A stretch of DNA of 64,000 bases, taken from NCBI RefSeq assembly GCF_900111005.1, contig NZ_FOFV01000002.1:1-64000 (forward strand), read 5' to 3'. Positions 1-7,562 of this stretch are shown here, piece after piece. The first letter of the stretch is position 1. Every line of letters begins with the position of its first letter. A program made the translations under genes and the position numbers. This DNA comes from Lentzea albida. GTDB taxonomy: Bacteria > Actinomycetota > Actinomycetes > Mycobacteriales > Pseudonocardiaceae. The notes beneath the pieces are model-generated. The model was not told the DNA's origin. It saw only the letters and a program-made list of their open reading frames with translations, and did no database searches.

Positions 1-227
1 CGCACCAGGGGATCGGGCGTCTTGGCCGGGCTGTGGTGCGGCCGCGAGCTGCGGTCGGCCATCCCGGCTTCGCCCTCGAGCCGGTAGCGCTCAGCCCATT
101 TACGTGCTGTTCTGACCGAGGTCATGAACATTCTCGCGGCCTCGGCGGGACGCCAGTTCTGCTCGACGACCAGACGCGCCAGGCGCAGCCGGGCACGCGG
201 CGTCAGCGCCGCGTTAGGGTGGGACAC
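1..227 (-). CDS. IS481-family transposase, N-terminal part (cut by window edge)
   Basis: The minus strand opens with GTG at 227, preceded by GGAGG with 5-nt spacing, and reads SHPNAALTPRARLRLARLVV and onward through a helix-turn-helix region (motifs RPAEAARMF and TARKWAERYRLEG) to a stretch like AGMADRSSRPHHSP. This is the usual N-terminus of IS481-type (DDE, rve) transposases, in which the HTH binds the element ends. Only about 75 residues are inside the window; the catalytic DDE domain would lie to the left. The family is recognised by motif order, not by a search. It is probably a recent insertion next to the protease gene. Confidence 0.8.
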   Translation of the reverse strand, partial: MSHPNAALTPRARLRLARLVVEQNWRPAEAARMFMTSVRTARKWAERYRLEGEAGMADRSSRPHHSPAKTPDPLV

Positions 228-287
228 GAAGGCCTCCGGGTGGTGAAGCGGTTCCTAGACAGCTCCACTTCACATCCAGAGGCCTTC
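228..287. repeat. Inverted repeat upstream of the transposase
   Basis: GAAGGCCTCCGG (228-239) is matched by the reverse complement at 276-287 with one mismatch, separated by 36 nt. In the transposase mRNA leader this would fold into a long hairpin that takes in the GGAGG ribosome site. Shielding of transposase translation from read-through transcription is a possible role (inference). Confidence 0.4.
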
Positions 288-288
288 A

Positions 289-305
289 CCTGTCTTCACG
301 ACAGG
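289..305. terminator. Small hairpin downstream of the protease gene
   Basis: CCTGTC, a five-base loop TTCAC, then GACAGG forms a six-pair stem about 45 nt beyond the stop of the leftward protease gene. It has no T-tract, so it is a weak terminator candidate at best. It could instead belong to the insertion sequence. Confidence 0.3.
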
Positions 306-348
306 CCGTCACCCGCCCAAACCGGAACAACGTCCCCGGACATCACAT

Positions 349-2151
349 CTAGCGGGTGACGGTCAGCGTGAACGTCGTCGTGCCGGTCTTCCCGTCGGCC
401 GAGGTGGCCTTGATGGTGATCGGGTAGGTGCCGGGCGGGGTGGAGAAGTTGGTGAAGATCCAGACGTTGCTGGTGCCGTTCTGGCCGATCGTGGCCGGGT
501 TGAACGAGAGCTGCGCCCCCGTGGGCACCCCGGACGCGGTCAGCGTCAGGTTCCCGGTGCCGCCACCGGCCTTCACCGACGTCTGGGCCAGCAGGCCCTG
601 CTTGACGCTCGCGGACGACGGCGTCGCGGTCACGGTGACCTCACCGGTCGGCGGTTCGCTGCCTTCCACCGTGAGCGAGACCGTTGTGGTGGCCGTCTTG
701 CCCGCCGAGTCGGTGCCGGTGACCGTGATCGTCGAGGTGCCGGCGGTGGCCGTGGACGACACGTCCAGCGTCAGCTTGGACGAGCTTCCCGCACCGATCG
801 AGGTGGGCTGGAACGTCGCCTTCACGCCGTTCGGCACACCGCTCGCGGACAGGGTGATCGTCTGGCCGTCACCGTTGCTCGACACGGTCGTGGAGACGTA
901 CTTGCCCTTGGCCGCCTTCACACTGCTCGGCGACGCGCCCAGCGTGAAGTCGCCCGGCTGCGGGTCGCCACCACCGGTGACGGTCAGCGAGTACTTGCCG
1001 GACGCGGTCTTGCCGCTCGAGGTCGTGCCGGTGATCGTGACCTCGTAGGTTCCGTTCGGTGCCGAGGTGGTGGCCTCGAACGTGACCTTGGCCGAGTTGC
1101 CGGTGGTGACCGACGTCGGCTGGAACACCGCCTTCACCCCGCTGGGCAGGCCGCTCGCCGACAGCGTGGCGTTCTCCGCGCCACCGGAACCGGCGGTCGT
1201 GGTGATGCCGGCGGACAGCGTCTTGCCCGCCGCCACGGAACCGCTGCCGGGCGCGACGGTCAGGCCGAAGTCGCCGACCGGGGGCTGCTCGCCGACCTCG
1301 TTCCTGACCCAGTCGCCCATCTCGTTGTCGAGGCGGCCGTAGATCGAGTACCACTTGAAGTCGGACCGGCTCCACGACGCGACGCCGTAGATCTTGCCGT
1401 CGACCACCAGCGGGCCGCCGCTGTCACCGGGCAGGATGGTGATCCGGCCGTCGGAGTAGCCCGCGCAGATCATGGTCGCCGACTTGAAACCCGCGCCCAC
1501 GCCCTGGCAGACGCTGTCGCCGTTGACGATCGGCAGGCTCGCCTTGTCGAGGGTGACATCCGCCGACGTGTCGTTGAAGTCCTTCTTGCCGTAGCCGAAC
1601 CCGACACCTGTCCTGCCTGGCGCCGCACCACCGGCATCGGCTGAGGTGGCGAACTTCGGGTACGCGGCGCCGCCCTTCAGGGCGATGTCGCGGTCCACGG
1701 TCACGACGGCGACGTCGTAGCCCTGGTCGAAGTTGACGTACTTCGGGTGCTTCTTGTAGCTGACGACGTTGACGGCGAACCCGGTCCCGTTGCCGCCGTT
1801 GAAGTCCTTCAGGTCGTCGAGGCCGTAGACGAACCTCTTCTCGCCCTGGGCGTCCGCGCAGTGGGCCGCGATCAGGATCTTGCGCGGGGCCACGACCGTG
1901 CCGGAGCACGTCTGGCCCTCCGGCCGGGTGCCGCCGGCGCGGATGCCGGCGATGATGCCGGGGAACTCGCTGACGGTGGCGTTCTGCCCGCCCGCGAAGA
2001 AGGGCGAGGCGTCACCGAGGTTCGCGGGGACGGTGTCCCCCAGGTAGTTCGCCGCAGGGGCGTTCGGCGGCGCGGCGTTGGCGACGCTGACGGGCGTCAG
2101 CACCGAGGCCGCGACCAGGGCCACCAGGCCCCATGACCGTGTTCTCGTCAC
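349..2151 (-). CDS. Secreted S1-family serine protease with three C-terminal Ig-like repeats
   Basis: The 600-residue product starts at GTG 2151, preceded by GGAGAGG; an upstream in-frame ATG at 2247 has no such site. Residues 1-26 are a Sec signal peptide. The chymotrypsin-fold domain spans about 52-285, with His97 (IAAHC), Asp146 (GYDVAVV) and Ser244 (GDSGGP). The residue six before the serine, which fixes trypsin specificity as Asp, is Thr here, so cleavage after Lys/Arg is not expected. Three repeats of about 90-100 residues follow (about 293-395, 400-500, 503-600), each with a motif like LSASGVPNGVKATFQPTSI. Such repeats in secreted actinobacterial enzymes are beta-sandwich modules thought to bind wall or substrate. 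The gene stands alone beside an IS element. Confidence 0.85.
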   Translation of the reverse strand: MTRTRSWGLVALVAASVLTPVSVANAAPPNAPAANYLGDTVPANLGDASPFFAGGQNATVSEFPGIIAGIRAGGTRPEGQTCSGTVVAPRKILIAAHCADAQGEKRFVYGLDDLKDFNGGNGTGFAVNVVSYKKHPKYVNFDQGYDVAVVTVDRDIALKGGAAYPKFATSADAGGAAPGRTGVGFGYGKKDFNDTSADVTLDKASLPIVNGDSVCQGVGAGFKSATMICAGYSDGRITILPGDSGGPLVVDGKIYGVASWSRSDFKWYSIYGRLDNEMGDWVRNEVGEQPPVGDFGLTVAPGSGSVAAGKTLSAGITTTAGSGGAENATLSASGLPSGVKAVFQPTSVTTGNSAKVTFEATTSAPNGTYEVTITGTTSSGKTASGKYSLTVTGGGDPQPGDFTLGASPSSVKAAKGKYVSTTVSSNGDGQTITLSASGVPNGVKATFQPTSIGAGSSSKLTLDVSSTATAGTSTITVTGTDSAGKTATTTVSLTVEGSEPPTGEVTVTATPSSASVKQGLLAQTSVKAGGGTGNLTLTASGVPTGAQLSFNPATIGQNGTSNVWIFTNFSTPPGTYPITIKATSADGKTGTTTFTLTVTR

Positions 2152-2296
2152 GTTGGTTCCTCTCCGGATCTCAGGAACGCCCACCTCAGGGCAGGGACGG
2201 CGGCCGTTCGCTGCGATCACTGTCGGAGTGGAGCACGTGCGGAACAATCAGGGACCGCATCCGTAGGGGTACTGCTCTTTCTGCCTGGGACCCGGC

Positions 2297-3817
2297 CTAC
2301 GACCTGCGGAAGATCGTGATGGAGTGGCCGACGACGTCGATCGGTGTGCTCGTGTCGACCAACGCCCGCAGCTCCGCGTCGGCCTTGGCGATGGCCGTGT
2401 TGGACACGATCAGCAGCCCCTTGACCTCGTCCGGCGGTGCCTCGCGCGGGTCGGAGGCATGGATCCCGTGGTGCTCGGGCACGCCGGCGCCCTTGTAGAC
2501 GAGCCACTTCCGCTCGCCCAGGTAGCGCTTCAGCCGTTCGGCGAGCCTGCCGAGGTCCTGGCCCCAGTCGACGTTCGAGTCGTGCAGGTGCAGAGCCGTC
2601 TTGGACGGGCCGCCGAACACCTCGTTGGAGTACGGCAGGTAGTACGGGAACGTCCACAGTGAACTGACGGCGGCCAGTGCGACGGCGACCTTCGCGTACC
2701 GGCGGTGCGCGACCACCGCGGCGGCGACGGCGAGGAACATCGGCACGAAGATCGCGTAGCGGACGCCGAGGTCGCGGTTTCCCGTCATGGCCACGGCCAG
2801 CAGCGCGGCGGCCGGGGCGAGGACGTACGCGGCCGCCGGGTGCTTGACCAGGGCGGCGGTTCCGGCGGCCCAGAGCAGCAAAGCGCCCAGCGGTGTCTTC
2901 ACCAGCAGGGCGGCCGGCAGGTAGTACCAGTGCGAGCCCTCGTAGTGCGTGCCGAAGAGGTAGCCGCCCCAGACGCGGTCCTCGAACGCCAGCTGGGCCC
3001 GGATGCCGTCGAGGTAGGCCCGCGGGAACGACACCGACGGGTCCACGGCCGCGTGCGAGATCCAGACGACGGCGATCGCGGTCAGCAGCACGCCGAGCGC
3101 GGCCCGCCACCGCGAGTGCCACCACACGAGCGCCAGCAGGACGGGAACCGCCGCGAGGGTGTTCGTCTTCGTCGCGAGGGCCGCGCCGAGCGCCAGTCCG
3201 GCCAGCGGCAGGTGCGGTGCGGGGCCGGTGCGCGCCCGCCACAGCAACCAGGCCGCCGTCAGCAGGAATCCGGCGGCCGGAACGTCCAATGTGGCCAGTG
3301 AGCCGTGCGCGATGACGTCGGGCGAGAACGCGTACAGCGCCAGGGCGGCGATGCCTCCGGTCCGGCTCTTCGAGATGTCGGTGGCAAACAGGAGGACGAC
3401 CACGCCGAACAGGAGCGTGAGCACGATCATCGGCAGTCTGGCGGCCAGCAGGAGCGTGCCGGGGTCGTTGCCCGACTCGTAGAGCACGTGCCGGCCGAGT
3501 TCGGTCTGGTCGCCCCGGAAGTCCGGGTCCAGCCGCACGCCGGCGAACGCGAGACCGGTCGCCATGGCGAGTTTGCCGAGCGGCGGGTGTTCCGGGTTGT
3601 AGCGCAGGCTGTGCTGCTGCGCCTGGACGACCGCGGCGCCGATGTACACGGGCTCGTCGACGGTCGGCGTCTGCTGCACGGCCGTGGTGGTCATCGCGAT
3701 CGCCATCTGGGCCAGGAGCACCGCCGCCACCAGCACGAACGGCCACCGCCGGGGTGCGGCGGCCCGCGCCGGCGGCAGGGGTGCCCCGGTGGGGCGCTGG
3801 ATGGTGGCGAGCGACAA
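2297..3817 (-). CDS. GT39/ArnT-like membrane glycosyltransferase family protein
   Basis: This 506-residue protein has many hydrophobic segments. Its first extracytoplasmic loop carries TVDEPVYIGAA and LRYNPEHPPLGKL, the acidic D-E pair and the HPP motif typical of GT-C fold lipid-phosphate-sugar transferases (PMT/GT39). The C-terminal half has NVDWGQDLGRLAERL, a common motif of the bacterial subfamily. It would transfer a sugar from a polyprenyl-phosphate donor on the outer membrane face; the acceptor cannot be told. The start is TTG at 3817 with GAGAGGA about 10 nt upstream; no other in-frame start lies upstream. It is divergent from the MFS gene at 3985 and monocistronic. Confidence 0.75.
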   Translation of the reverse strand: MSLATIQRPTGAPLPPARAAAPRRWPFVLVAAVLLAQMAIAMTTTAVQQTPTVDEPVYIGAAVVQAQQHSLRYNPEHPPLGKLAMATGLAFAGVRLDPDFRGDQTELGRHVLYESGNDPGTLLLAARLPMIVLTLLFGVVVLLFATDISKSRTGGIAALALYAFSPDVIAHGSLATLDVPAAGFLLTAAWLLWRARTGPAPHLPLAGLALGAALATKTNTLAAVPVLLALVWWHSRWRAALGVLLTAIAVVWISHAAVDPSVSFPRAYLDGIRAQLAFEDRVWGGYLFGTHYEGSHWYYLPAALLVKTPLGALLLWAAGTAALVKHPAAAYVLAPAAALLAVAMTGNRDLGVRYAIFVPMFLAVAAAVVAHRRYAKVAVALAAVSSLWTFPYYLPYSNEVFGGPSKTALHLHDSNVDWGQDLGRLAERLKRYLGERKWLVYKGAGVPEHHGIHASDPREAPPDEVKGLLIVSNTAIAKADAELRALVDTSTPIDVVGHSITIFRRS

Positions 3818-3937
3818 GACCGCTCGGTCCTCTCGAGTGGGGTGGACGAACCCGACACTTCCTGAACGCCGACGCCCGGCGGACGGGTTGCCTGGACATT
3901 TCGCTACAACTCGTCGCGGAAGCCTCTACCGCAATTG

Positions 3938-3954
3938 AGCTACACCTTGTAGCT
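3938..3954. promoter_or_regulatory. Perfect dyad upstream of an MFS gene, likely repressor operator
   Basis: AGCTACA (3938-3944), three bases, then TGTAGCT (3948-3954) is a perfect 7-bp dyad centred 39 bp before the GTG start of the exporter. The half GCTACA also occurs at 3903. No regulator gene adjoins it, so it may be bound by a distant TetR- or PadR-type repressor (inference). Confidence 0.5.
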
Positions 3955-3984
3955 TTACTGGCCCCCGGACGAGGGAGACCAGCC

Positions 3985-5316
3985 GTGACCACGTTGAACA
4001 CCACCCGCTCGACGGCCGTCCTGGCGGCACTGGCCGTCACGATCGGCGCGCTCGAGAGCATCCCGTTCCCCGCGTTGCCGTTGCTGCAACGCGAGCTCGG
4101 CCTCGACCCCGCCCAGGCCGGCCTGCTGTCGACGACGCTGATCATCACGTCGGCCATCACCATGCCGGTCGTCGCGAAGATCGCCGACGACCGCGGCGGG
4201 CGCCGGACCCTGCTCGCACTGACCTGGTGCATCGTCGCGGGCGCCGTGCTGTCGGCGTTCGCGACGACGTTCCCGGTGATCCTGCTCGGGCAGTTCCTGC
4301 AGGGTCTCGGCGGCGGCGTGCTGCCCGTGTCGTTCGTCGTGGCGCGGCAGGTCTTCCGCGACTCCACACCGGTCGCGGTCGGGGTGCTCACCGGCCTGTT
4401 CACCGTCGGCACCGGCATGGGCGTGCTCGTCGCCGGACCTCTTGCGGACGCCCTGTCGCGGCAGTGGATGTTCCTGCTCCCGGCGCTCGTGGTCGCCGCC
4501 GTCGCGCTCGTCGCGCCGTTCGCGCTGCCCGGACCGGAGAACGTGCGGCGGGCGCGGCTGGACTGGCCGGGCGCGACACTGCTGGCGTTGGCGCTGGCCA
4601 CGCTCATGCTGGCCCTTTACCTCGCGCCGCAGGCACCTCCCACGGCACTGGTGCTCCTGGCGTTCACCGCCGCACTCGGTGCCGGATGGGTCGTGGTCGA
4701 GCGGCGCGCCGCGCACCCGTTGGTCGACCTCGGCATCCTGCGCACGCGTGGGGTGTGGACGGCGAGCGTCACGGCAGGGGCGCTCGGCGCGAGTTACTCG
4801 GCGACCTACTTCCTGGTGCCCCAGCTGCTCGCCGGATCCGGCACCTCGGCGAGCGAGATCAGCCTGCTCCTCTTCCCCGCCGTGCTGGTGGCCCTGGTGG
4901 TGGGGCCGTCGTCCGGAGTGCTGGTCCGTCGCGCCGGGGCCCGTGCGGTCGCGGTGGCGGGTCTCGTGCTCGTGTTCGCCGGCACCTCGTTCGTGGCCTT
5001 CTGGCACTCCCCGTGGCAGATCGCCGTGGGTGTGCTGGTGGCGCTCGGCATCGGCGTCGGCACGGCGTCCACCGCCCTCTACACCGGCGCGATCGCGTCC
5101 GTCGGCGAGCAGGACACCGGCGTCGCCACGGCGGCGTGCGGCATCGCGCGGGCGATCGGCGCGGCCGTGGGGGTCCAGCTCGCGGCGGCGTTGCTCACGG
5201 GATCGGCCGGGACCGGCGTGTTCCACCTCGGGTTCCTCCTCGCGGCGGTCGTCGCGCTGGTGCCGCTGGCCGTGCAGCGGAAAATCCGTTTCAGCGACGC
5301 GGTGGCGCGGGGCTAG
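3985..5316 (+). CDS. MFS drug-efflux-type transporter
   Basis: The start is GTG at 3985, with GAGGGAGACC just upstream; the open frame extends further left but that part is not hydrophobic or conserved-looking. The 443-residue product is almost wholly membrane-embedded, about 12 or more segments. It has the MFS loop 2-3 motif (VVAKIADDRGGRRTLL, about 52-67) and the motif-C-like stretch GVLTGLFTVGTGMGVLVAGP near residue 140, typical of drug/H+ antiporters. The substrate is unknown. The dyad at 3938-3954 suggests induction by a ligand-responsive repressor. The serine hydrolase at 5326 follows after 9 nt, so the two are probably co-transcribed. Confidence 0.8.
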   Translation: MTTLNTTRSTAVLAALAVTIGALESIPFPALPLLQRELGLDPAQAGLLSTTLIITSAITMPVVAKIADDRGGRRTLLALTWCIVAGAVLSAFATTFPVILLGQFLQGLGGGVLPVSFVVARQVFRDSTPVAVGVLTGLFTVGTGMGVLVAGPLADALSRQWMFLLPALVVAAVALVAPFALPGPENVRRARLDWPGATLLALALATLMLALYLAPQAPPTALVLLAFTAALGAGWVVVERRAAHPLVDLGILRTRGVWTASVTAGALGASYSATYFLVPQLLAGSGTSASEISLLLFPAVLVALVVGPSSGVLVRRAGARAVAVAGLVLVFAGTSFVAFWHSPWQIAVGVLVALGIGVGTASTALYTGAIASVGEQDTGVATAACGIARAIGAAVGVQLAAALLTGSAGTGVFHLGFLLAAVVALVPLAVQRKIRFSDAVARG

Positions 5317-5325
5317 CCTGCGTCA

Positions 5326-6285
5326 ATGTCGTTGGCAGACCTGGACAAGATCGCTCTCGAGACCGGCTTCTCCGGCGTGGTCCAGGTCGACCGCGCCGGG
5401 GAGGTCGAGTTCGCCGCCGCCTACGGCCTGGCGAACCGCGCGTACGGCGTGCCCAACACCGTCGACACCCGGTTCGGCATCGCCAGCGGTGGCAAGGGGT
5501 TCACCGCACTGGCCGTGCTGTCCCTGGTCTGCGAGGGCGGGCTCGCGCTCGACACCACCGCCCGCTCACTGCTCGGGGACGACCTCCCGCTGATCGCCGA
5601 CGACGTGACGGTCGAGCACCTGCTCACGCACACGTCCGGCATCGGCGACTACCTCGACGAGGAGGGCGACTGGGCGGTGGACGACTACGTGTCCGGCGCG
5701 GTGCACGTGCTCACCACGACGGAGGCGTTCCTGCCGCTGCTCGACGGACATCCCGCGAAGTTCAAGGCGGGCGAGCGGTTCTGCTACTGCAACGGCGGTT
5801 ACGTGGTCCTCGCGCTGCTCGCCGAACGCGCCGGCGGGCAGAGCTACCACGACCTGGTCCGCTCCCGGGTGCTCGCCCCGGCGTCGATGACGAGGACCGA
5901 CTTCCTGCGCTCGGACGAACTGCCCGGCGACGCGGCCGTCGGCTACCTGGAGGGCCTCGACCGGACCAACGTCTTCCACCTGCCCGTCCTGGCGAACGGC
6001 GACGGCGGCATCCACACCACCGCGGGCGACATGTCGAAGTTCTGGCGCACGCTCTTCGCGGGCGACGACGCCGAGTTCGTCACGAGGCCGCGCCACGACG
6101 TCCCCGAGGAGTCGATGCGGTACGGGCTCGGCTTCTGGCTGCACGAGACCGACGACACCGTGATCCTCGCCGGGTACGACGCGGGCGCGTCCTTCAAGTC
6201 CGTGCACGACCCGCACACCGGCACCACGAAGACGGTCTTGTCGAACACCTCACCCGGCGCCTGGCCGATCGCCGCACTGTTCTGA
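5326..6285 (+). CDS. Serine hydrolase, beta-lactamase class C / DD-peptidase (S12) family
   Basis: The 319-residue product shows the S12 serine-hydrolase motifs: Ser54-x-x-Lys57 (ASGGKGF), an HTSGIGDY loop near 104 and Tyr154-x-Asn (YCNGGY). There is no signal peptide, so it should be cytosolic. Members include esterases, D-aminopeptidases and penicillin-binding-like enzymes, so the substrate cannot be assigned. The C-terminal KTG-type box is not obvious; the late motif is AGYDAGASFK. It starts 9 nt after the MFS transporter, and a joint detoxification role is possible but unproven. Confidence 0.8.
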   Translation: MSLADLDKIALETGFSGVVQVDRAGEVEFAAAYGLANRAYGVPNTVDTRFGIASGGKGFTALAVLSLVCEGGLALDTTARSLLGDDLPLIADDVTVEHLLTHTSGIGDYLDEEGDWAVDDYVSGAVHVLTTTEAFLPLLDGHPAKFKAGERFCYCNGGYVVLALLAERAGGQSYHDLVRSRVLAPASMTRTDFLRSDELPGDAAVGYLEGLDRTNVFHLPVLANGDGGIHTTAGDMSKFWRTLFAGDDAEFVTRPRHDVPEESMRYGLGFWLHETDDTVILAGYDAGASFKSVHDPHTGTTKTVLSNTSPGAWPIAALF

Positions 6286-6299
6286 ACGGGTGATGGATG

Positions 6300-6313
6300 C
6301 GAACATGTGTTCG
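6300..6313. promoter_or_regulatory. LexA SOS box at the start of dinB
   Basis: CGAACATGTGTTCG at 6300-6313 fits the Gram-positive/actinobacterial LexA consensus CGAAC-RNRY-GTTYG at every position. Its last base is the first base of the likely GTG start at 6313, so LexA bound here would cover the transcription start of a leaderless message. The known SOS role of dinB supports the call. Confidence 0.8.
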
Positions 6314-7497
6314 TGAGCACCCCGATCCTGCACGCCGACCTCGACGCGTTCTACGCGTCCGTCGAGCAACGGGACGATCCCCGGCTGCGGGGCCGTCCGG
6401 TGATCGTGGGCGGCGGGGTCGTCCTGGCCGCGAGCTACGAGGCCAAGGCGTACGGCGTGCGCACCGCGATGGGCGGCGCGCGAGCCAGGCACCTGTGCCC
6501 GCACGCCGTCGTCGTACCTCCGCGGATGTCGGCCTACTCGGCGGCGAGCAAGGCGGTGTTCGAGGTCTTCCGCGACACGACACCGCTGGTCGAGGGCCTC
6601 TCGATCGACGAGGCGTTCCTCGACGTGGGCGGCCTGCACCGGATCGCGGGCCCACCCGAGGTGATCGCCGCACGCCTGCGGGCGGACGTGCTGTCGCGGG
6701 CCGGCCTGCCGATCACGGTCGGGGTGGCGCGCACCAAGTTCCTCGCCAAGGTGGCCAGCGGGGTCGCCAAGCCGGACGGGTTGCTGGTCGTGCCGGCCGA
6801 CCGCGAACTGGAGTTCCTGCACCCGCTGCCCGTCGAACGGCTGTGGGGCGTCGGCGAGGTGACGGCCGGCAAGCTGCACGGACTGGGGCTGCGGACGGTC
6901 GGTGAGGTGGCCGCGCTCGGCGAGGCCGCCCTGGTGTCGATGCTGGGACGGGCGGCCGGACGGCACCTGTTCGCGTTGGCGCACAACGAGGATCCGCGCC
7001 CCGTCCAGACCGGGCGACGGCGGCGGTCGATCGGGTCCCAGCGCGCCCTGGGGCGGCGGGAGCGGTCGCGGTCGGACCTGGACGCGGTGCTGGCCTCACT
7101 GGTCGACGGCGTCTCCCGCCGGTTGCGTTCGGGCGACCGCGCCTGCCGGACGGTGGTGTTGCGACTGCGGTTCGCCGACTTCTCGCGCGCCACCCGGTCC
7201 CACACGTTGCGCAGCCCCACCACGGAGACCTCGGTGCTGCTGGCCATGGCCCGGGAGTTGCTGGGTGCCGCGATGCCGCTCGTGCGCGGGCGGGGGATCT
7301 CCCTGCTCGGGGTGTCGTTCACGAACCTGCAGGACGACTCGCCCATGCAACTGGTGCTGCCGTTCGAGGAGCAGAAGCCCGCGGCCCTGGACGCCGCCCT
7401 GGACGGGGTGCGGGAGCGGTTCGGGGCCCGGTCGGTCACCAGGGCCGTGCTGCTGGGACGGGATCCCGGCGTGTCCGTGCCGCTGCTGCCGGACTGA
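6313..7497 (+). CDS. dinB: DNA polymerase IV (Y-family translesion polymerase)
   Basis: The product of about 394 residues begins STPILHADLDAFYASVEQR; Asp9 with Asp99/Glu100 (LSIDEAFLD) are the catalytic metal ligands of Y-family polymerases. It has the palm, finger, thumb (helix-hairpin-helix near 175-200) and little-finger regions in order, and ends with a beta-clamp-binding-like motif MQLVLPF near residue 345. GTG at 6307 is a second possible start two codons upstream, but 6313 is chosen because the SOS box covers 6300-6313. It copies damaged templates with low fidelity and acts in the DNA-damage response. It is separated from the preceding hydrolase by 27 nt holding its own control site. 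Confidence 0.92.
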   Translation: MSTPILHADLDAFYASVEQRDDPRLRGRPVIVGGGVVLAASYEAKAYGVRTAMGGARARHLCPHAVVVPPRMSAYSAASKAVFEVFRDTTPLVEGLSIDEAFLDVGGLHRIAGPPEVIAARLRADVLSRAGLPITVGVARTKFLAKVASGVAKPDGLLVVPADRELEFLHPLPVERLWGVGEVTAGKLHGLGLRTVGEVAALGEAALVSMLGRAAGRHLFALAHNEDPRPVQTGRRRRSIGSQRALGRRERSRSDLDAVLASLVDGVSRRLRSGDRACRTVVLRLRFADFSRATRSHTLRSPTTETSVLLAMARELLGAAMPLVRGRGISLLGVSFTNLQDDSPMQLVLPFEEQKPAALDAALDGVRERFGARSVTRAVLLGRDPGVSVPLLPD

Positions 7498-7526
7498 CGA
7501 GGTCCGGCTTTACACCCGATGGACCC

Positions 7527-7556
7527 TTGTAAACTGAAACGTGTTCTAGTTAGTCT
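7527..7556 (+). promoter_or_regulatory. Leaderless promoter
   Basis: TTGTAA (7527-7532) and TAGTCT (7551-7556) are spaced by 18 bp, and the ATG at 7563 sits 7 nt after the second box, where transcription would start. There is no Shine-Dalgarno site. A second dyad, TTTACA at 7509-7514 with TGTAAA at 7528-7533, flanks the -35 region. Confidence 0.55.
7535..7548. promoter_or_regulatory. KstR-like operator between -35 and -10
   Basis: TGAAACGTGTTCTA matches the TnnAACnnGTTnnA consensus of the TetR-family cholesterol-catabolism repressor KstR at every fixed base and lies between the two promoter boxes. A related site overlaps the -10 of the cholesterol oxidase at 10788-10801. The regulator is not in this window, so the assignment rests on consensus and gene content. 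Confidence 0.5.
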
Positions 7557-7562
7557 ACCGGC

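Larger units (their letters stand above)
1..348. mobile_element. End region of an IS481-type insertion sequence, right boundary not fixed
   Basis: The transposase start lies at 227 and the neighbouring protease stops at 349, so the element must end between these points. The 121-bp stretch holds a 12-bp inverted repeat with one mismatch (228-239 with 276-287) and a hairpin (289-305). I cannot see the partner end or a target duplication, so the true terminal repeat is unknown. Confidence 0.45.

Noticed and set aside
349..2247. Protease start at the upstream ATG 2247
   Set aside because: It would put 32 polar residues before the signal peptide, and the GTG at 2151 has GGAGAGG at proper spacing.
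2217..4607. 796-codon minus-strand open frame
   Set aside because: It is Arg/Ala/Pro-rich, overlaps the GT39-like gene and the divergent promoter region in other frames, and shows no domain motif. Long shadow frames are expected at this GC content.
4227..6293. 688-codon plus-strand open frame across the MFS and serine hydrolase genes
   Set aside because: It runs in another frame of two clearly recognised proteins and is arginine-rich without motifs.
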